64,000 nucleotides of DNA, from the NCBI RefSeq assembly GCF_007829335.1, contig NZ_VIWO01000013.1, positions 62,001-126,000 on the forward strand, read 5' to 3'. Position numbers and translations under genes: made by a program. Source of the DNA: Chitinophaga polysaccharea. GTDB lineage: Bacteria; Bacteroidota; Bacteroidia; Chitinophagales; Chitinophagaceae. Position 1 is the stretch's first letter; each line of letters begins with the position of its first letter. The notes under the pieces were generated by a model. It had not been told where the DNA came from. It made no database searches and saw only the letters and a program-made list of their open reading frames with translations. This document shows, in pieces, positions 43,710 to 53,635 of this stretch.

Positions 43710-45182
43710 TTAATTGTTTCTGTATGCGTTTTCATCATCCGGTAACGGCAATACGAAAATGCTGTTCGATGGTTGTCTGGAATTGGTGGCGTTGATGGTC
43801 ACCGCATGGTGCAGTCGCTTGTACATGAAAAAGATCTGACTCTCACCGTAAAACTCTTTCCTGGCTTCTTTTACCAGGAGATCGATAAAAGCTGCCTTGC
43901 TGGCCACACTGCTCACCTGGTACCCGATGCCACGGGCGGCACGTACCTGGTTATAATAATTCAAAGCGCGTTGAGGGTCCTTGTCGTAGCTGGCTTCCGC
44001 AGCAATGTAGTAGAGCTCCGACAGCCGGATGGCCGGGGCTACCAACGGGTGAATGTTAGTAAGCGGCTGCGCATTCCGGTAGTATTTCTGCAACACGGCA
44101 CGATCAGGCCCCCCGGTGGTGGAAGCGGTGTTGAGGAACCATTGTTTCAGTCGCCAGTCCTCCGCACCCACCGTGCCGATTTCATAAATATCATTCACCT
44201 GGTCTGCGGTACCACTATAGGCAGGATTCTGCTGGGTAAAGCGGGCCTGCAACGATTCGATGATACTTTGGGTTTCTGTATACCAGCAGCCGATCAACTC
44301 CTTGTAAAAGATCCGGTCGCGCAGCTGGATATCTGTCTGGAAAAAGTCTTCCTGCCGGGTGAAAGGAAACTTCGCAGACGATATCACTTCTACTGCGTTA
44401 TTCAATGCATTGTTATAGTCGTTCCGGTATAGATACACACGCGACAGCTCACCACAAACCGCGTAATAATTCAACCGGTGCCGGCGGTTCTGCATAAACA
44501 GATCTGCATTTTTCAGTTCGGTTGCCTTATCATCGCCCGGGTAACCAACGGTATAGGCGGCATTTCTGATCGGATCGTTCTGCAGGAGGTTCTTCGCCGT
44601 ATTAAGATCCCGCAGCACACTGTCGAGTGCTGCATTTACGGGCGAAAATGGCGTAGAAGTGGTGCCCACCCTGGTAACATAGGGAATGCCCTTCTGCGTG
44701 GCGCCATTAACATAAGATGGTGCAAACAGGCGCAGCATATCGAAGTGCAGATAAGCACGCAGTGCCAGCGTCTCTCCCTTAATCAACCGGTAATTGCCGG
44801 AGCTGAACAGGGTGGTATCTTTATCAATAGCTTGCAACAGGTAGTTACAGTTGGCAATAGCCTTGTAGGCATTGCCCCATACATCGTTGACCATGCCTTT
44901 CACTGCGCCGCCGGTATAAACGAAATTGGCAATGTCCTGGTTAGTAACGTCGCTGAAGGTGTAGTTCTGCCCCAGCACATCCAGCATGTTGTAGGTAAGC
45001 TGACCGCCATAGAGCGATTGACTGGCGCAAAGCGTGTAAATGCCATTGAGCGCCTCTTTAAAACCTTGCTCTGAATTGAACAGCTCATCTCTGTCGACCT
45101 GCGTTTGTGGCTTTATGTCCAGGAACTTCTTGCAGGAAATCATTGATGCGCCCAGGCTCAGTATTACTATTAATTTCTTCAT
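43710..45182 (-). CDS. SusD/RagB nutrient-binding lipoprotein
   Basis: A 490-residue surface lipoprotein (signal ending GASMISCKKFLDI, Cys about 17). It has the SusD TPR-like helical scaffold: TQVDRDELFNSEQGFKEALN, TLALRAYLHFDMLRLFAPSY and the late RLSELYYIAAEASY repeats. SusD forms the lid on the SusC channel and binds the incoming nutrient. It is directly downstream of the SusC gene with a short gap. The cargo is not defined; with a thioredoxin in the operon, a peptide or disulfide-containing ligand is as likely as a glycan. Confidence 0.95.
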   Translation of the reverse strand: MKKLIVILSLGASMISCKKFLDIKPQTQVDRDELFNSEQGFKEALNGIYTLCASQSLYGGQLTYNMLDVLGQNYTFSDVTNQDIANFVYTGGAVKGMVNDVWGNAYKAIANCNYLLQAIDKDTTLFSSGNYRLIKGETLALRAYLHFDMLRLFAPSYVNGATQKGIPYVTRVGTTSTPFSPVNAALDSVLRDLNTAKNLLQNDPIRNAAYTVGYPGDDKATELKNADLFMQNRRHRLNYYAVCGELSRVYLYRNDYNNALNNAVEVISSAKFPFTRQEDFFQTDIQLRDRIFYKELIGCWYTETQSIIESLQARFTQQNPAYSGTADQVNDIYEIGTVGAEDWRLKQWFLNTASTTGGPDRAVLQKYYRNAQPLTNIHPLVAPAIRLSELYYIAAEASYDKDPQRALNYYNQVRAARGIGYQVSSVASKAAFIDLLVKEARKEFYGESQIFFMYKRLHHAVTINATNSRQPSNSIFVLPLPDDENAYRNN

Positions 45183-45194
45183 GATCATGGCTGT

Positions 45195-48100
45195 TTAGAA
45201 GGTAGCAAGGATAGAACACGTAAGACTTCTCGCAAACGGATAATCTATTCCCCTTTCCTGTTTTACACTGGATATGTGGAGAATATCATTCATGGTTACT
45301 GCTCCACGCAGCGATTGCAGGCCGATGCTTTTGGCAACACCTTGTGCCAGGTCGTAGGAAAAGTAGAGCGACTGCAGCTCCAGCAGGTTTTCTTTCTGCA
45401 CAAACCTGCTGCTGGCATAAGTCTGGCTAAGATCGGTGATGTTCTTATACAACGCCTGATCGCCCGGTTGTTGCCAACGCATGGTCAGCGCCCGGCTGTC
45501 AACGTTGAAACGTGGGTCTGCATTTTCGATCCTGTCCACCAGCGTTTGGTTATACATGTCGCCGCCAAATCTGTAATGGAAGCTGAAGCTCATCATCCAG
45601 CGTTTCCAGGTGATATTACTGCCGAAGAAGCCTTCCGCTTTCGGTGTGTAATCGCCGATAGGGCGTGTGTAGGCCACATCATAGTCATAGGTGAGACTTC
45701 CATCTGGTTTCTCATAGATCTCCCGTCCGTTCTGCGGGTCGATACCGTGTGATTTTACACCATAGATCGTGTTGTACGACTGTCCTTCTGCAAAACGCAG
45801 CAATGGCTTTCCCTGTGCGCCTTTGCTCGGATCCATCTGGTAGTTGTTAACACTTTCATTGTAAGCTTTCAGCGCGTTGGAAATTTTAACAATGGTATTG
45901 GTATTATGCGCCAGGTTACCAGTGATATTGATGTTCAGGTTTTCTTTGTGCAGGGCGTTGATGGTTACGTATAGCTCGTAGCCTTTGTTGGCCATATCGC
46001 CCAGGTTTTCCTTGTAGGTAGAAAAACCGGTAGAAGGCGCAATATTGATATCTGTCAACAGCCCTTTGGTCAACTTATAATAATACACCGGTGTGAGAAT
46101 AATCCTGTCCTGCAACAGGCCGATTTCCGCGCGGGCTTCGTAGTTGGTTGTTTTCTGCCATTGCAGGTTATCATTACCGTAGCCGTTTACAATAGCGCCG
46201 ATGCCGGTAGAATACCAGTTGGAAGTCTGGTAGCTATAGGTAGTTCTTGCCAGGAAAGGCGGGAAATCCACCGATCCGGTCACGCCGGCAGTACCGGTAA
46301 GTTTCAACCTCGACAGGAAAGGCAGGCTGCCTTTAAACCAATCTTCGTTGTGTACATTCCAGCCAATACCGCCAGACCAGAAAGGCGCAAACCTTTTATT
46401 GGCGCCGAAAGCGGAGGATCCATCCAAACGAACAGCTGCATCGAAGAGGTATTTATTTTTATAGGAATAGCTGCCGCTGAAGAAGGAGCCGATCAGGCGT
46501 CTTTCATCCACGTTGCCACTGGGCGCAGCGTTAGGCGTATAGGTACGGGCAAAGGCAATGCTGCTGAACTTATCGTTTGAGAAGCCACGTGCCTGGAAGC
46601 CTTTGTAATCGCTGGTAGCCGAGGTAACGTTAGCCCCCAGCACCGCGTTGATGGAGTGCTGACCAATCAGTTTATTATATACCATGCGGATGTTACCATC
46701 CAGGTTGAGCGCGCGTGTAGCCGTGTAATCATAGGAGCCTTTGTTCATGGCCTGTTCCGGAGGGTCCAGGTAAAACGCATTACTGAAAGGGGAAACAAAT
46801 TTATCGGTGGTAGATCTGGTACTATTCAAACTCATGAGGCCTATTACGCGCAAGGCGGGCGTGATGCGCCAATCGGCCGAAAATGCATCGATCAATTCCA
46901 GGTAGTCTGATTTATCGAAATTCCCCAGGCTGGCTTCGTAGAGCGGGTTCAATACCGGTACATTCTTGTATTGGCTACTGCCTGGCTGATGCGTATCCAC
47001 GCGCCAGTTGGCGATTTCCCGGATCAGTTTACCATCGTTTCCATAAATAGGATAATAGGGATTCATGGCTACATACGTAGCAAAGTCGCCATAGTTGGAG
47101 TTACGGGCATTCACCTGGGTAACGGTCAGATCGTTTTTCAGCACTAACCTGCGGTTGGGATTGTAGGTAAAGCTCATGCCGCCGCTGTAACGGTTACGGC
47201 CGGAGTTTTTCATTACCCCGGGATCTGTTTGATACCGGAGATCTACACCATAGCGGAAGCTGGAGTCGCCGCCTTCTACATATACAGTGTGTTTCTGTGA
47301 GTAGGCATTGCGGAGAGGTTGCGACAACCAGTAGCTATTTACGCCGCTCACTACATTTTTCAGTTTTGAATAGTATTGCTGATCCAGCTCATCTTGTGTA
47401 TTGGCAGTGTTGTTTTTGGAAGAATATAATCCTGCGCGTCTTTCATATTCCAGCTTGTCGGTGGCGTTGAGCACACTGTAGTCGTTAAGATCCGGGGCGG
47501 TAGCCTTCATCTCTGCATTATAAGATAACCGCAGGCGGCCGGGTTGCGGCGCTTTGGTGGTGATCACAATAACGCCGTTGGCAGCACGGGAACCATACAC
47601 CGCTGTGGCGGCGGCATCTTTCAGGATGGTAACGCTGGCAATGCGGTTGATGTCCATGTCTACCACCTTTTGCAGGGGTACTTCAAATCCGTCCATGATG
47701 AATACCGGTAGGTTGTAGGAGCTGGAGAGATTGTTCCTGTCCAATATCTCGCCGTTAGGCATGGCCGTAGTTCCCCTGATGTTGATCTTGGGCATGGCGT
47801 TGGGATCGGAGCCGAACAGGTTGTTGTCGGCTATCCGGAACGAGGGATCAAAGGAAGCAAGGCCTTTGAGCATATTCTGTGGGTTGAGGCGCTTCAGGTC
47901 TTCCCCTTTCACAACGATAGCGTTACCCGTGTAGTTGTCTTTTTTGATTACCTGGTAACCTGTTACCACCACATCGTTCAGGGAGCTGGCCTTGGGTGAC
48001 AGGATGATGGTTTGGTTGCGGATAGCGCGTACGGGTACTTCTTTAGTGCTATAACCTACGCTGGTAAGTAGGAGCACATCGCCAGAATCGGCGTTAATAC

Positions 48101-48623
48101 TAAACTGCCCCTTGTCGTTGGTGAGCGCCCGCGCGGTGGTGTTTTTTACAAATACCGAAACCGCAATCACCGCTTCTCTGGTAAGGCTATCCACTACTTT
48201 TCCGTAAACAAGGCTATCCTTTGCAGTACTGCTGCTGGACGGCGCTCCATGGTCAACGCTATTTCCGGCAGTGATGACGATCGTTTTGCTGACGATGGTG
48301 TAGTTAAGGTTGAATTTCTTCAGGCAGGCCTGCAATGCTGCATCCAGGCTGGCATTCTTCAGTTCAACATCTGTTTTGAGCAAGGCAGGATTTACGTTGC
48401 CCTTGTAAAAAAATGTAAAGCCGGTTTGTTTTTTAATGTCGCCGAAAATGGTTTCCAGCGTGGCATTGTGCCTGCTGATGGTGACAGACTGGCTGGCTGC
48501 GTGCACAGGCAAATAAAGTAATACGATCAGTGGCAGCAGGAACCACGATCTGAAAGGTGAGCGCAAGCGTTTCCCAGCCCTTGCCGCGAACGACAAAGGA
48601 GGACAATGAAACTTAAATTTCAT
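45195..48623 (-). CDS. SusC/RagA TonB-linked outer-membrane transporter with STN domain
   Basis: A 1142-residue outer-membrane protein: signal peptide, STN signalling domain (about 45-115; ATLETIFGDIKKQTGFTFFY), carboxypeptidase-D-like beta domain (about 140-220), plug (about 225-340; SLNDVVVTGYQVIKKDNYTG and SVTILKDAAATAVYGSRAAN) and a 22-strand barrel. It imports a ligand with TonB energy through the SusD lid. The STN domain contacts the FecR anti-sigma factor encoded upstream, so ligand binding should turn on the operon through the ECF sigma factor. Confidence 0.95.
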   Translation of the reverse strand: MKFKFHCPPLSFAARAGKRLRSPFRSWFLLPLIVLLYLPVHAASQSVTISRHNATLETIFGDIKKQTGFTFFYKGNVNPALLKTDVELKNASLDAALQACLKKFNLNYTIVSKTIVITAGNSVDHGAPSSSSTAKDSLVYGKVVDSLTREAVIAVSVFVKNTTARALTNDKGQFSINADSGDVLLLTSVGYSTKEVPVRAIRNQTIILSPKASSLNDVVVTGYQVIKKDNYTGNAIVVKGEDLKRLNPQNMLKGLASFDPSFRIADNNLFGSDPNAMPKINIRGTTAMPNGEILDRNNLSSSYNLPVFIMDGFEVPLQKVVDMDINRIASVTILKDAAATAVYGSRAANGVIVITTKAPQPGRLRLSYNAEMKATAPDLNDYSVLNATDKLEYERRAGLYSSKNNTANTQDELDQQYYSKLKNVVSGVNSYWLSQPLRNAYSQKHTVYVEGGDSSFRYGVDLRYQTDPGVMKNSGRNRYSGGMSFTYNPNRRLVLKNDLTVTQVNARNSNYGDFATYVAMNPYYPIYGNDGKLIREIANWRVDTHQPGSSQYKNVPVLNPLYEASLGNFDKSDYLELIDAFSADWRITPALRVIGLMSLNSTRSTTDKFVSPFSNAFYLDPPEQAMNKGSYDYTATRALNLDGNIRMVYNKLIGQHSINAVLGANVTSATSDYKGFQARGFSNDKFSSIAFARTYTPNAAPSGNVDERRLIGSFFSGSYSYKNKYLFDAAVRLDGSSAFGANKRFAPFWSGGIGWNVHNEDWFKGSLPFLSRLKLTGTAGVTGSVDFPPFLARTTYSYQTSNWYSTGIGAIVNGYGNDNLQWQKTTNYEARAEIGLLQDRIILTPVYYYKLTKGLLTDINIAPSTGFSTYKENLGDMANKGYELYVTINALHKENLNINITGNLAHNTNTIVKISNALKAYNESVNNYQMDPSKGAQGKPLLRFAEGQSYNTIYGVKSHGIDPQNGREIYEKPDGSLTYDYDVAYTRPIGDYTPKAEGFFGSNITWKRWMMSFSFHYRFGGDMYNQTLVDRIENADPRFNVDSRALTMRWQQPGDQALYKNITDLSQTYASSRFVQKENLLELQSLYFSYDLAQGVAKSIGLQSLRGAVTMNDILHISSVKQERGIDYPFARSLTCSILATF

Positions 48624-48798
48624 GTTGGTCGGATTTAGTCGATAAAATGAGCGTATAAGCGCCGGCTGGTAGCGGATACTACTGATGGCATCCGGCGTTA
48701 TCGCATGCAGGTTGATTTGGTAAGTTGGTTTTAGCTGATTATTCGTTCATACATACAATCTTGAAATTTTAGTTGACAGTGATGGTGCTATGACCGCA

Positions 48799-49953
48799 TT
48801 AATTTTTATTGGTTACCGTGATAACGTTGTCTTTTACTTCGAATGTGATGCCGTTGATCTCCAGTATTTTTAAAACATCTTCCAGTTTGCTGTTCCTGGA
48901 TATTTCCCCGAAAAATCTTTCCTCCGGTATATGACCGCTGTACCTGATCTGCACGTTGTACCAGCGGGCCACATCGCGCATCACAGATGGCAGGTTATCA
49001 TTTTTAAAGGAGAACAGGTTGTTGATCCAGGCCGTTTCTTTTTCCGTATCAGCGGTGATCGTCTGGATGCTATTGCCGGTGCTTCCTTCGCAGATGGCCT
49101 GCTGACCGGGTTGGATCACGACCGATCCGCCGTTGTGGCTCACTTTCACGGCCCCTTGCAGGAGCGTGGTTTTAGACAGCCCATCTTCCGGGTAAGCATT
49201 TACGTTAAACACCGTACCCAATACCTGTATAGACTGCTGGCCTGCCTGTACCACAAATGGCCTGGCCGGATCGGCAGCAATGTCAAAGTAGGCTTCGCCG
49301 GTTAACCTAACCGTTCTGTTGGCCGCGTCAAAAGCGGCGGGATATTTCAATGTGCTGGCCGCATTCAACCATACCGTGGAATTATCCGGCAGCACGATTT
49401 TGAACTTCGTGCCTGCCGGGGTGGATAATACATTTTCCTGGTTAGGATCACTTTTTTCAGCGGATGTGGTTTTATATAATAATGTGCCGTCTTTTTCTTT
49501 GGTGATAACGACTCCTCGCTGGCTGGCGATCTGGCCGCCGGCAGCGCTGTCGAGTGCTATCACCGTGCCATCGGCCAGGCGGAGCGTGGGCGCGCCGGTG
49601 GCATACGCCCTTGCCTGCGACCGTTGCGATGTTGACTGTTGTTGGCGCAGGAAAAATACAGCGCCTATGCCGATCACAGCTACGATGGCTGCCGCCGCCG
49701 CCCATCGCCATACCGGCATGCGCTTCAGTTGCGTTGGCAGTACTGCTTCCGCTATTTCGGCGTCAATCCTGCTTTTCAGCCTGGCTCTCATGTCCTCGTA
49801 GGCCGACTCATTCTCCGCTGTGATCAGCTCTTCTTCCGTGTCATGCAAATCAAACCAGGATTCCAGGAACACGATCTCTTCACCAGTGGCGTTTCCAGTT
49901 CTGAATCGATTTAGCATTAATTTGAAAAGTTCCCGCTCGCGGTTATCCATCAT
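48799..49953 (-). CDS. FecR-family anti-sigma factor
   Basis: A 384-residue inner-membrane protein with a cytoplasmic N-terminal helix-rich part, one membrane helix at about 83-102, a periplasmic FecR domain (about 150-270; TVWLNAASTLKYPAAF, VQVLGTVFNVNAYPEDG-like region) and a DUF4974 STN-like domain (about 305-384; SFKNDNLPSVMRDVARWYNV). It binds the ECF sigma factor and receives the signal from the STN domain of the SusC protein. It lies between the sigma and SusC genes. Confidence 0.93.
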   Translation of the reverse strand: MMDNRERELFKLMLNRFRTGNATGEEIVFLESWFDLHDTEEELITAENESAYEDMRARLKSRIDAEIAEAVLPTQLKRMPVWRWAAAAAIVAVIGIGAVFFLRQQQSTSQRSQARAYATGAPTLRLADGTVIALDSAAGGQIASQRGVVITKEKDGTLLYKTTSAEKSDPNQENVLSTPAGTKFKIVLPDNSTVWLNAASTLKYPAAFDAANRTVRLTGEAYFDIAADPARPFVVQAGQQSIQVLGTVFNVNAYPEDGLSKTTLLQGAVKVSHNGGSVVIQPGQQAICEGSTGNSIQTITADTEKETAWINNLFSFKNDNLPSVMRDVARWYNVQIRYSGHIPEERFFGEISRNSKLEDVLKILEINGITFEVKDNVITVTNKN

Positions 49954-50038
49954 GGCCTGTTTCTATTAGAATGAGTAGAAATATTCAAATCCGCCCACGC
50001 AGATAATAAATATTTTTAATTCACATATGAATGAGGAG

Positions 50039-50617
50039 TTATTTCATAGTCAATAACAGGGCAACGTGCAGCAGGATTAGCGACTCCCGCAGTTTGGCCA
50101 GGGCCCTGCCCATCTGGTTCCTGACCGTCTTCTCTGATACGCCCAGCTGTTCGGCGATCTGTTGCGTATTGCGCCCTTCCTGGAAGCGCAGGTTAAAAAT
50201 CTGCTTTTGTTGCGCCGGCAGCGTATTGGTGAGTGCTTCAAACGCGGCCTGGAACTCCTTATACAGCACATGCCCGTCAGCCAGGCCGTAGCTTCGCAGC
50301 TGGTCTTCGCTGTCATCCGGTAAGTCGCCATACCGGCTTTCCTTTTCCATTTGCCTGAAAACTCCGTTGCGCGTAGCTATACGCAGATACCCGGGAAGAT
50401 TATCAATGGGAGTAGCTTTTTCCCTGGTCCATAACTGAACAAATACATCCTGCGCTACATCCTGCGCCACATCTGCATTACGTATACGCTTAAAAGCGAT
50501 GTTGAAAACATCCTTCCAGTAACGGTTATATAAAACGTCGAAAGCAAGCCCATTCCTTCTGCCGATCTCTGCTAAAAGGTCCTGGTCATTTGCATGCAGT
50601 AATTCATCCCTCCCCAT
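50039..50617 (-). CDS. ECF sigma-70 factor
   Basis: A 192-residue sigma factor with region 2 (about 22-88; FDVLYNRYWKDVFNIAFKRI, DVAQDVFVQLW) and region 4 (about 125-180; LRFQEGRNTQQIAEQLGVSE). Under control of the FecR protein encoded 85 bp downstream, it should activate the SusC-SusD operon. Bacteroidota FecI-like type. Confidence 0.95.
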   Translation of the reverse strand: MGRDELLHANDQDLLAEIGRRNGLAFDVLYNRYWKDVFNIAFKRIRNADVAQDVAQDVFVQLWTREKATPIDNLPGYLRIATRNGVFRQMEKESRYGDLPDDSEDQLRSYGLADGHVLYKEFQAAFEALTNTLPAQQKQIFNLRFQEGRNTQQIAEQLGVSEKTVRNQMGRALAKLRESLILLHVALLLTMK

Positions 50618-50715
50618 AATTGACCATAAAACTAAAAATAGTTTCGGTTTGTAAAAGGATTCTTTGTTTTAATGGTGGTATGCAAATGTTAACCGGCGAC
50701 AAACAGCCCCTGGTC

Positions 50716-50757
50716 TAAAGAGAAAAAAGGGATGTTTCCACCCCTTTTTTCTCTTTA
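50716..50757 (-). terminator. Terminator of the GH31 gene
   Basis: Perfect 16-bp arms (TAAAGAGAAAAAAGGG and complement) with a 10-nt loop and T run on the minus strand, about 40 bp after the GH31 stop codon. Confidence 0.85.
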
Positions 50758-50795
50758 TTAGAACAAACGAAAGAATTATTCCTTGCGGGAAATGC

Positions 50796-52958
50796 TTATT
50801 TACTACCAGCCGGAAGCATGAACCGCCATTTAATATCCTTATATGCCTGCTTTACTCCCTGCTTGTTTTCTATCACTACCTTTTCCTGCCATTTTCCCTG
50901 CTTATTCTTTCTAGCGGAAAGCTGGTACTGCATATATTTCCCTTGCTGGTAATCATAAGATTCCCCATCATCGTCATACAACACCGATGTGCTTTCTGCT
51001 TCTCCATAGTGACGGATTTCCAACGGAAGTTGCTCTCCGGGCGCCGGAGTATGCAATACCGGTGGTATCATAGGAATAATGCCACCGTCTTTTACGTATA
51101 AGGGTATCTTATCTAAGCCAGGCTTAGCAACAATGATACTGCCATTTCCAACATATTCGCCGGTGTAAAAGTCGTACCATTTGCCTTGCGGCAGTATCAC
51201 CTTTCTATCGGCCTGGCCGGCAAACATCGGTGCTACCAGGAGGTTATCTCCCAGCATAAACTGATCTTTTACATCTTCCCGCAGGGCAACCTGATAGGGA
51301 TTTTCTGTCCCATCCAACGCTGCTTTCTCTGATTGATGATTAAAAGAGAAGCCCTCCACCAGGTTCATGGCTCTAACCGGCGGCTTGCCTTCCAGGTAGT
51401 ATTGAGAGAAAACGGTATAGAGATAGGGGAATAACTGCATGCGCAGTAATGCTACGTCCTTTACCTGTTTTTCTACTTCCGGGAAACTCCATGGTTTGGT
51501 TCCATCCGCCCATGCATTGAGCATAGCCATCGGGGAAAAACAAGCCGACTGCATACGCCGCAACCATTCCTCTGCTGTTTTGGAAGCCCTTACTTCCGGC
51601 GTCCAGAGTACTCCAATAAAACTACTGTTGCACAACGCCGTGATGAAATCACGATGATTGTAATAATCATTATAGATCACATATGGCAGCGAAGACGCGC
51701 CGGCATTGGAAGCACGCACCAATCCGTAAGTACGCACCCCCTTCTCTTTGAACCATTCGGCAGTGGCGCGCTGCATCATTACCCCGAACAATTGGCGCAT
51801 TTGCTCAGCGCTCGTTCCGGACGGAAAAGTAGCTACATCCGGCCATAGCCAATTATCGTATCCATCTACTTCATCAATTTTATAACCGGACACACCTATA
51901 TCAACATGCTGCTTTTTGAAAAGCTGTTTATACAGCTCCTGCGCGGGCTGCATGGTAAAATCCGGTACCAGCCCGTTCCACACTGTATGAGAACCTGATA
52001 ACGGCTTCGCTGCTTCGTACAGCGATGAAGCCGGCGACAGGTAAGGATTTAGCCATAAATTGAGACGAATACCTTTTGCCTTCATGTCTTTTACAAAACC
52101 TGCCGGATCCGGGAATCTTGTTTTATCCCACTCAAAAGTGCAGGGATAGGCTTTCGTTTGCCAACCCGGCTCCAGCCCGATAAAGTCCAATGGAAAGCCA
52201 TGTTGTTTGAATGCTCCTGCTTCTGCTTCCACCTGGTCTGCAGTAGATAACGTAGGCATACGATGCGTAAAACCGAGTCCCCATTTGGGAGGTAACACCC
52301 CACCACCATTGAACAGGTTATAACGTTGCACTACTTCCATCGGCGTATTACCGGCAAAAACATACACCTCTGTACCGGTGGTTGGCACCAACATTTCCAC
52401 CGCATCAGAATAGGGCTGCGCACTCCAGTCGGCTTCTGTATTCCGGTCGTACACTTTGGGAGGATGTTCACTGTTCACCCGTACCGCTGATCCTGCATAT
52501 ACCGTAATGTAACGGGCGCTGTTTACCAACACGCCATAGCCCTTACTGGAAACATAAAAAGGAACCGGGGCATGAGAACGGCCATTATCGCTGCCGCCAT
52601 AGTGGTCCATGTGAAGGTTCAGCACCTGCCCCCGGCGGTTAACCGTTTTAAATTGCAGCCCCAGGCCAAACAGCTGTTCTTCTGCCTGTAAAGGGAAACG
52701 GAGGTAAACCTTTCCCTCCTTTACCTCCGCATTACAATCCGGCAAAGAAAGTGGAAATGGCTGCTCTCCCAGCTTTTGCAACGCCTCTTTCCGTGGACTT
52801 CCCCCTGCTGTTCCCAACAGATCTACCTTATCCGGCTGTCCTACAGTGGCTTTCCAGACACCTGGCGCTACCTGTTCCCATTTTAAAGGTACTCGCTGCG
52901 CCTGCGCTACTGATCCGATAAAAATGCAGATCAGAAAAAAAAACAATTTCGTCTTCAT
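50796..52958 (-). CDS. GH31 alpha-glycosidase (xylosidase/galactosidase/glucosidase type)
   Basis: A 720-residue secreted enzyme with a signal peptide (cleavage after GSVAQA), N-terminal beta domain (about 25-225), a TIM barrel (PKWGLGFTHRMPTLSTADQ; PLDFIGLEPGWQ; nucleophile Asp in GYKIDEVDGYD; RASNAG loop) and C-terminal beta domains. GH31 enzymes remove alpha-linked glucose, xylose or galactose from glycans. The EPGWQ and DEVDGYD residues differ from classical WxDMNE glucosidases, so the sugar is uncertain. Monocistronic, with its own terminator. Confidence 0.9.
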   Translation of the reverse strand: MKTKLFFFLICIFIGSVAQAQRVPLKWEQVAPGVWKATVGQPDKVDLLGTAGGSPRKEALQKLGEQPFPLSLPDCNAEVKEGKVYLRFPLQAEEQLFGLGLQFKTVNRRGQVLNLHMDHYGGSDNGRSHAPVPFYVSSKGYGVLVNSARYITVYAGSAVRVNSEHPPKVYDRNTEADWSAQPYSDAVEMLVPTTGTEVYVFAGNTPMEVVQRYNLFNGGGVLPPKWGLGFTHRMPTLSTADQVEAEAGAFKQHGFPLDFIGLEPGWQTKAYPCTFEWDKTRFPDPAGFVKDMKAKGIRLNLWLNPYLSPASSLYEAAKPLSGSHTVWNGLVPDFTMQPAQELYKQLFKKQHVDIGVSGYKIDEVDGYDNWLWPDVATFPSGTSAEQMRQLFGVMMQRATAEWFKEKGVRTYGLVRASNAGASSLPYVIYNDYYNHRDFITALCNSSFIGVLWTPEVRASKTAEEWLRRMQSACFSPMAMLNAWADGTKPWSFPEVEKQVKDVALLRMQLFPYLYTVFSQYYLEGKPPVRAMNLVEGFSFNHQSEKAALDGTENPYQVALREDVKDQFMLGDNLLVAPMFAGQADRKVILPQGKWYDFYTGEYVGNGSIIVAKPGLDKIPLYVKDGGIIPMIPPVLHTPAPGEQLPLEIRHYGEAESTSVLYDDDGESYDYQQGKYMQYQLSARKNKQGKWQEKVVIENKQGVKQAYKDIKWRFMLPAGSK

Positions 52959-53319
52959 AAAAATTATTGCAAGGGATTAAATACACCGCCCTCCCATCTG
53001 TTTGTTTGTTTAAGATTACTGTTCAATTCCAGGTGTTTGGTGAGCAGCTATTCAGCAGCCATTCAGCCGCCATTCACTATTAAATTTACATGGAAAGATA
53101 ATAAGGCCGTTATCGATTTCATAGTAGCATTTGACCGATTCCTACCAGTATTTTCACAAGATAATTTATTCATTACCAATCATGCAACTGCTCATCACCA
53201 GGAGCCGGCTGAATATTTTTTAGCCCACCCACCGAACTTTTAATCTATATTTGCCCTGTTAAAATCCGGATGGACTTTTTGACTAAAGTCTTTACGTCTT
53301 GATGATACACAAAAGTGAT
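52959..53319. other. Intergenic region with btuB promoter
   Basis: This 361-bp stretch holds the leftward promoter of the GH31 gene and the rightward promoter of the B12 operon. A -7 box TATATTTG, exact for the TAnnTTTG consensus, lies at 53246-53253, about 70 bp before the riboswitch. Nothing else recognisable. Confidence 0.5.
53246..53253 (+). promoter_or_regulatory. Promoter -7 box of the B12 uptake operon
   Basis: TATATTTG matches TAnnTTTG exactly and lies shortly before the cobalamin riboswitch. Confidence 0.55.
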
Positions 53320-53500
53320 ATGGTTCACCTCTTACCAGCCTGGTAATAGTTGATTAAAAGGGAACACCGGTGTAAATCCGGGACAGTCCCGCTGCTGTAA
53401 GTCTCACACAATGCCAGGGCATTGCTACAAAGACCACTGTCGCTACTGAGTAGAGATGGGAAGGTTGCCCGAAGCAGAGATAAGTCAGAATACCTGCCAT
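53320..53500 (+). ncRNA. Cobalamin (vitamin B12) riboswitch
   Basis: The leader contains the conserved core of cobalamin riboswitches in order: AAAAGGGAACACCGGTG, AAATCCGGGACAGTCCCGC and GCTGCTGTAAG (53356-53401), a variable hairpin region, CCACTGTC, then GGGAAGGTTGCCCGAAG and the B12-box AAGTCAGAATACCTGCC (53482-53498). Terminal pairing ATGG/CCAT sets the limits. Bound cobalamin should lower expression of the downstream BtuB-type receptor gene; control is likely translational, through the region 53501-53635. Confidence 0.95.
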
Positions 53501-53635
53501 ACTACCTGGTTTTTAAGCTTTCGTGGAATGAAGCTTGGGAATAGTTGCTGACAGCGGGTTTGCACCCGGCTATGATCTACTTCCTGGTTATTTTTTTTAT
53601 AAACGAAAGCTGTTGATGAAATATTAACAGTAGAA
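53501..53635 (+). promoter_or_regulatory. Riboswitch expression platform candidate
   Basis: Between the aptamer and the btuB ATG lie a 9-bp inverted repeat AGCTTTCGT (53516-53524) / ACGAAAGCT (53603-53611) and inside it a hairpin AGCGGGT-TTGC-ACCCGGCT (53553-53571). The outer repeat ends 24 nt before the ATG and could switch access to the ribosome site. Confidence 0.45.

Noticed and set aside
53037..53243. A 68-codon plus-strand frame before the riboswitch
   Set aside because: No recognisable protein character, and it covers the promoter region of the B12 operon.
53553..53571. A second riboswitch or tRNA-like element from GGGT-TTGC-ACCC
   Set aside because: A lone hairpin without conserved aptamer sequence; kept only as part of a possible expression platform.
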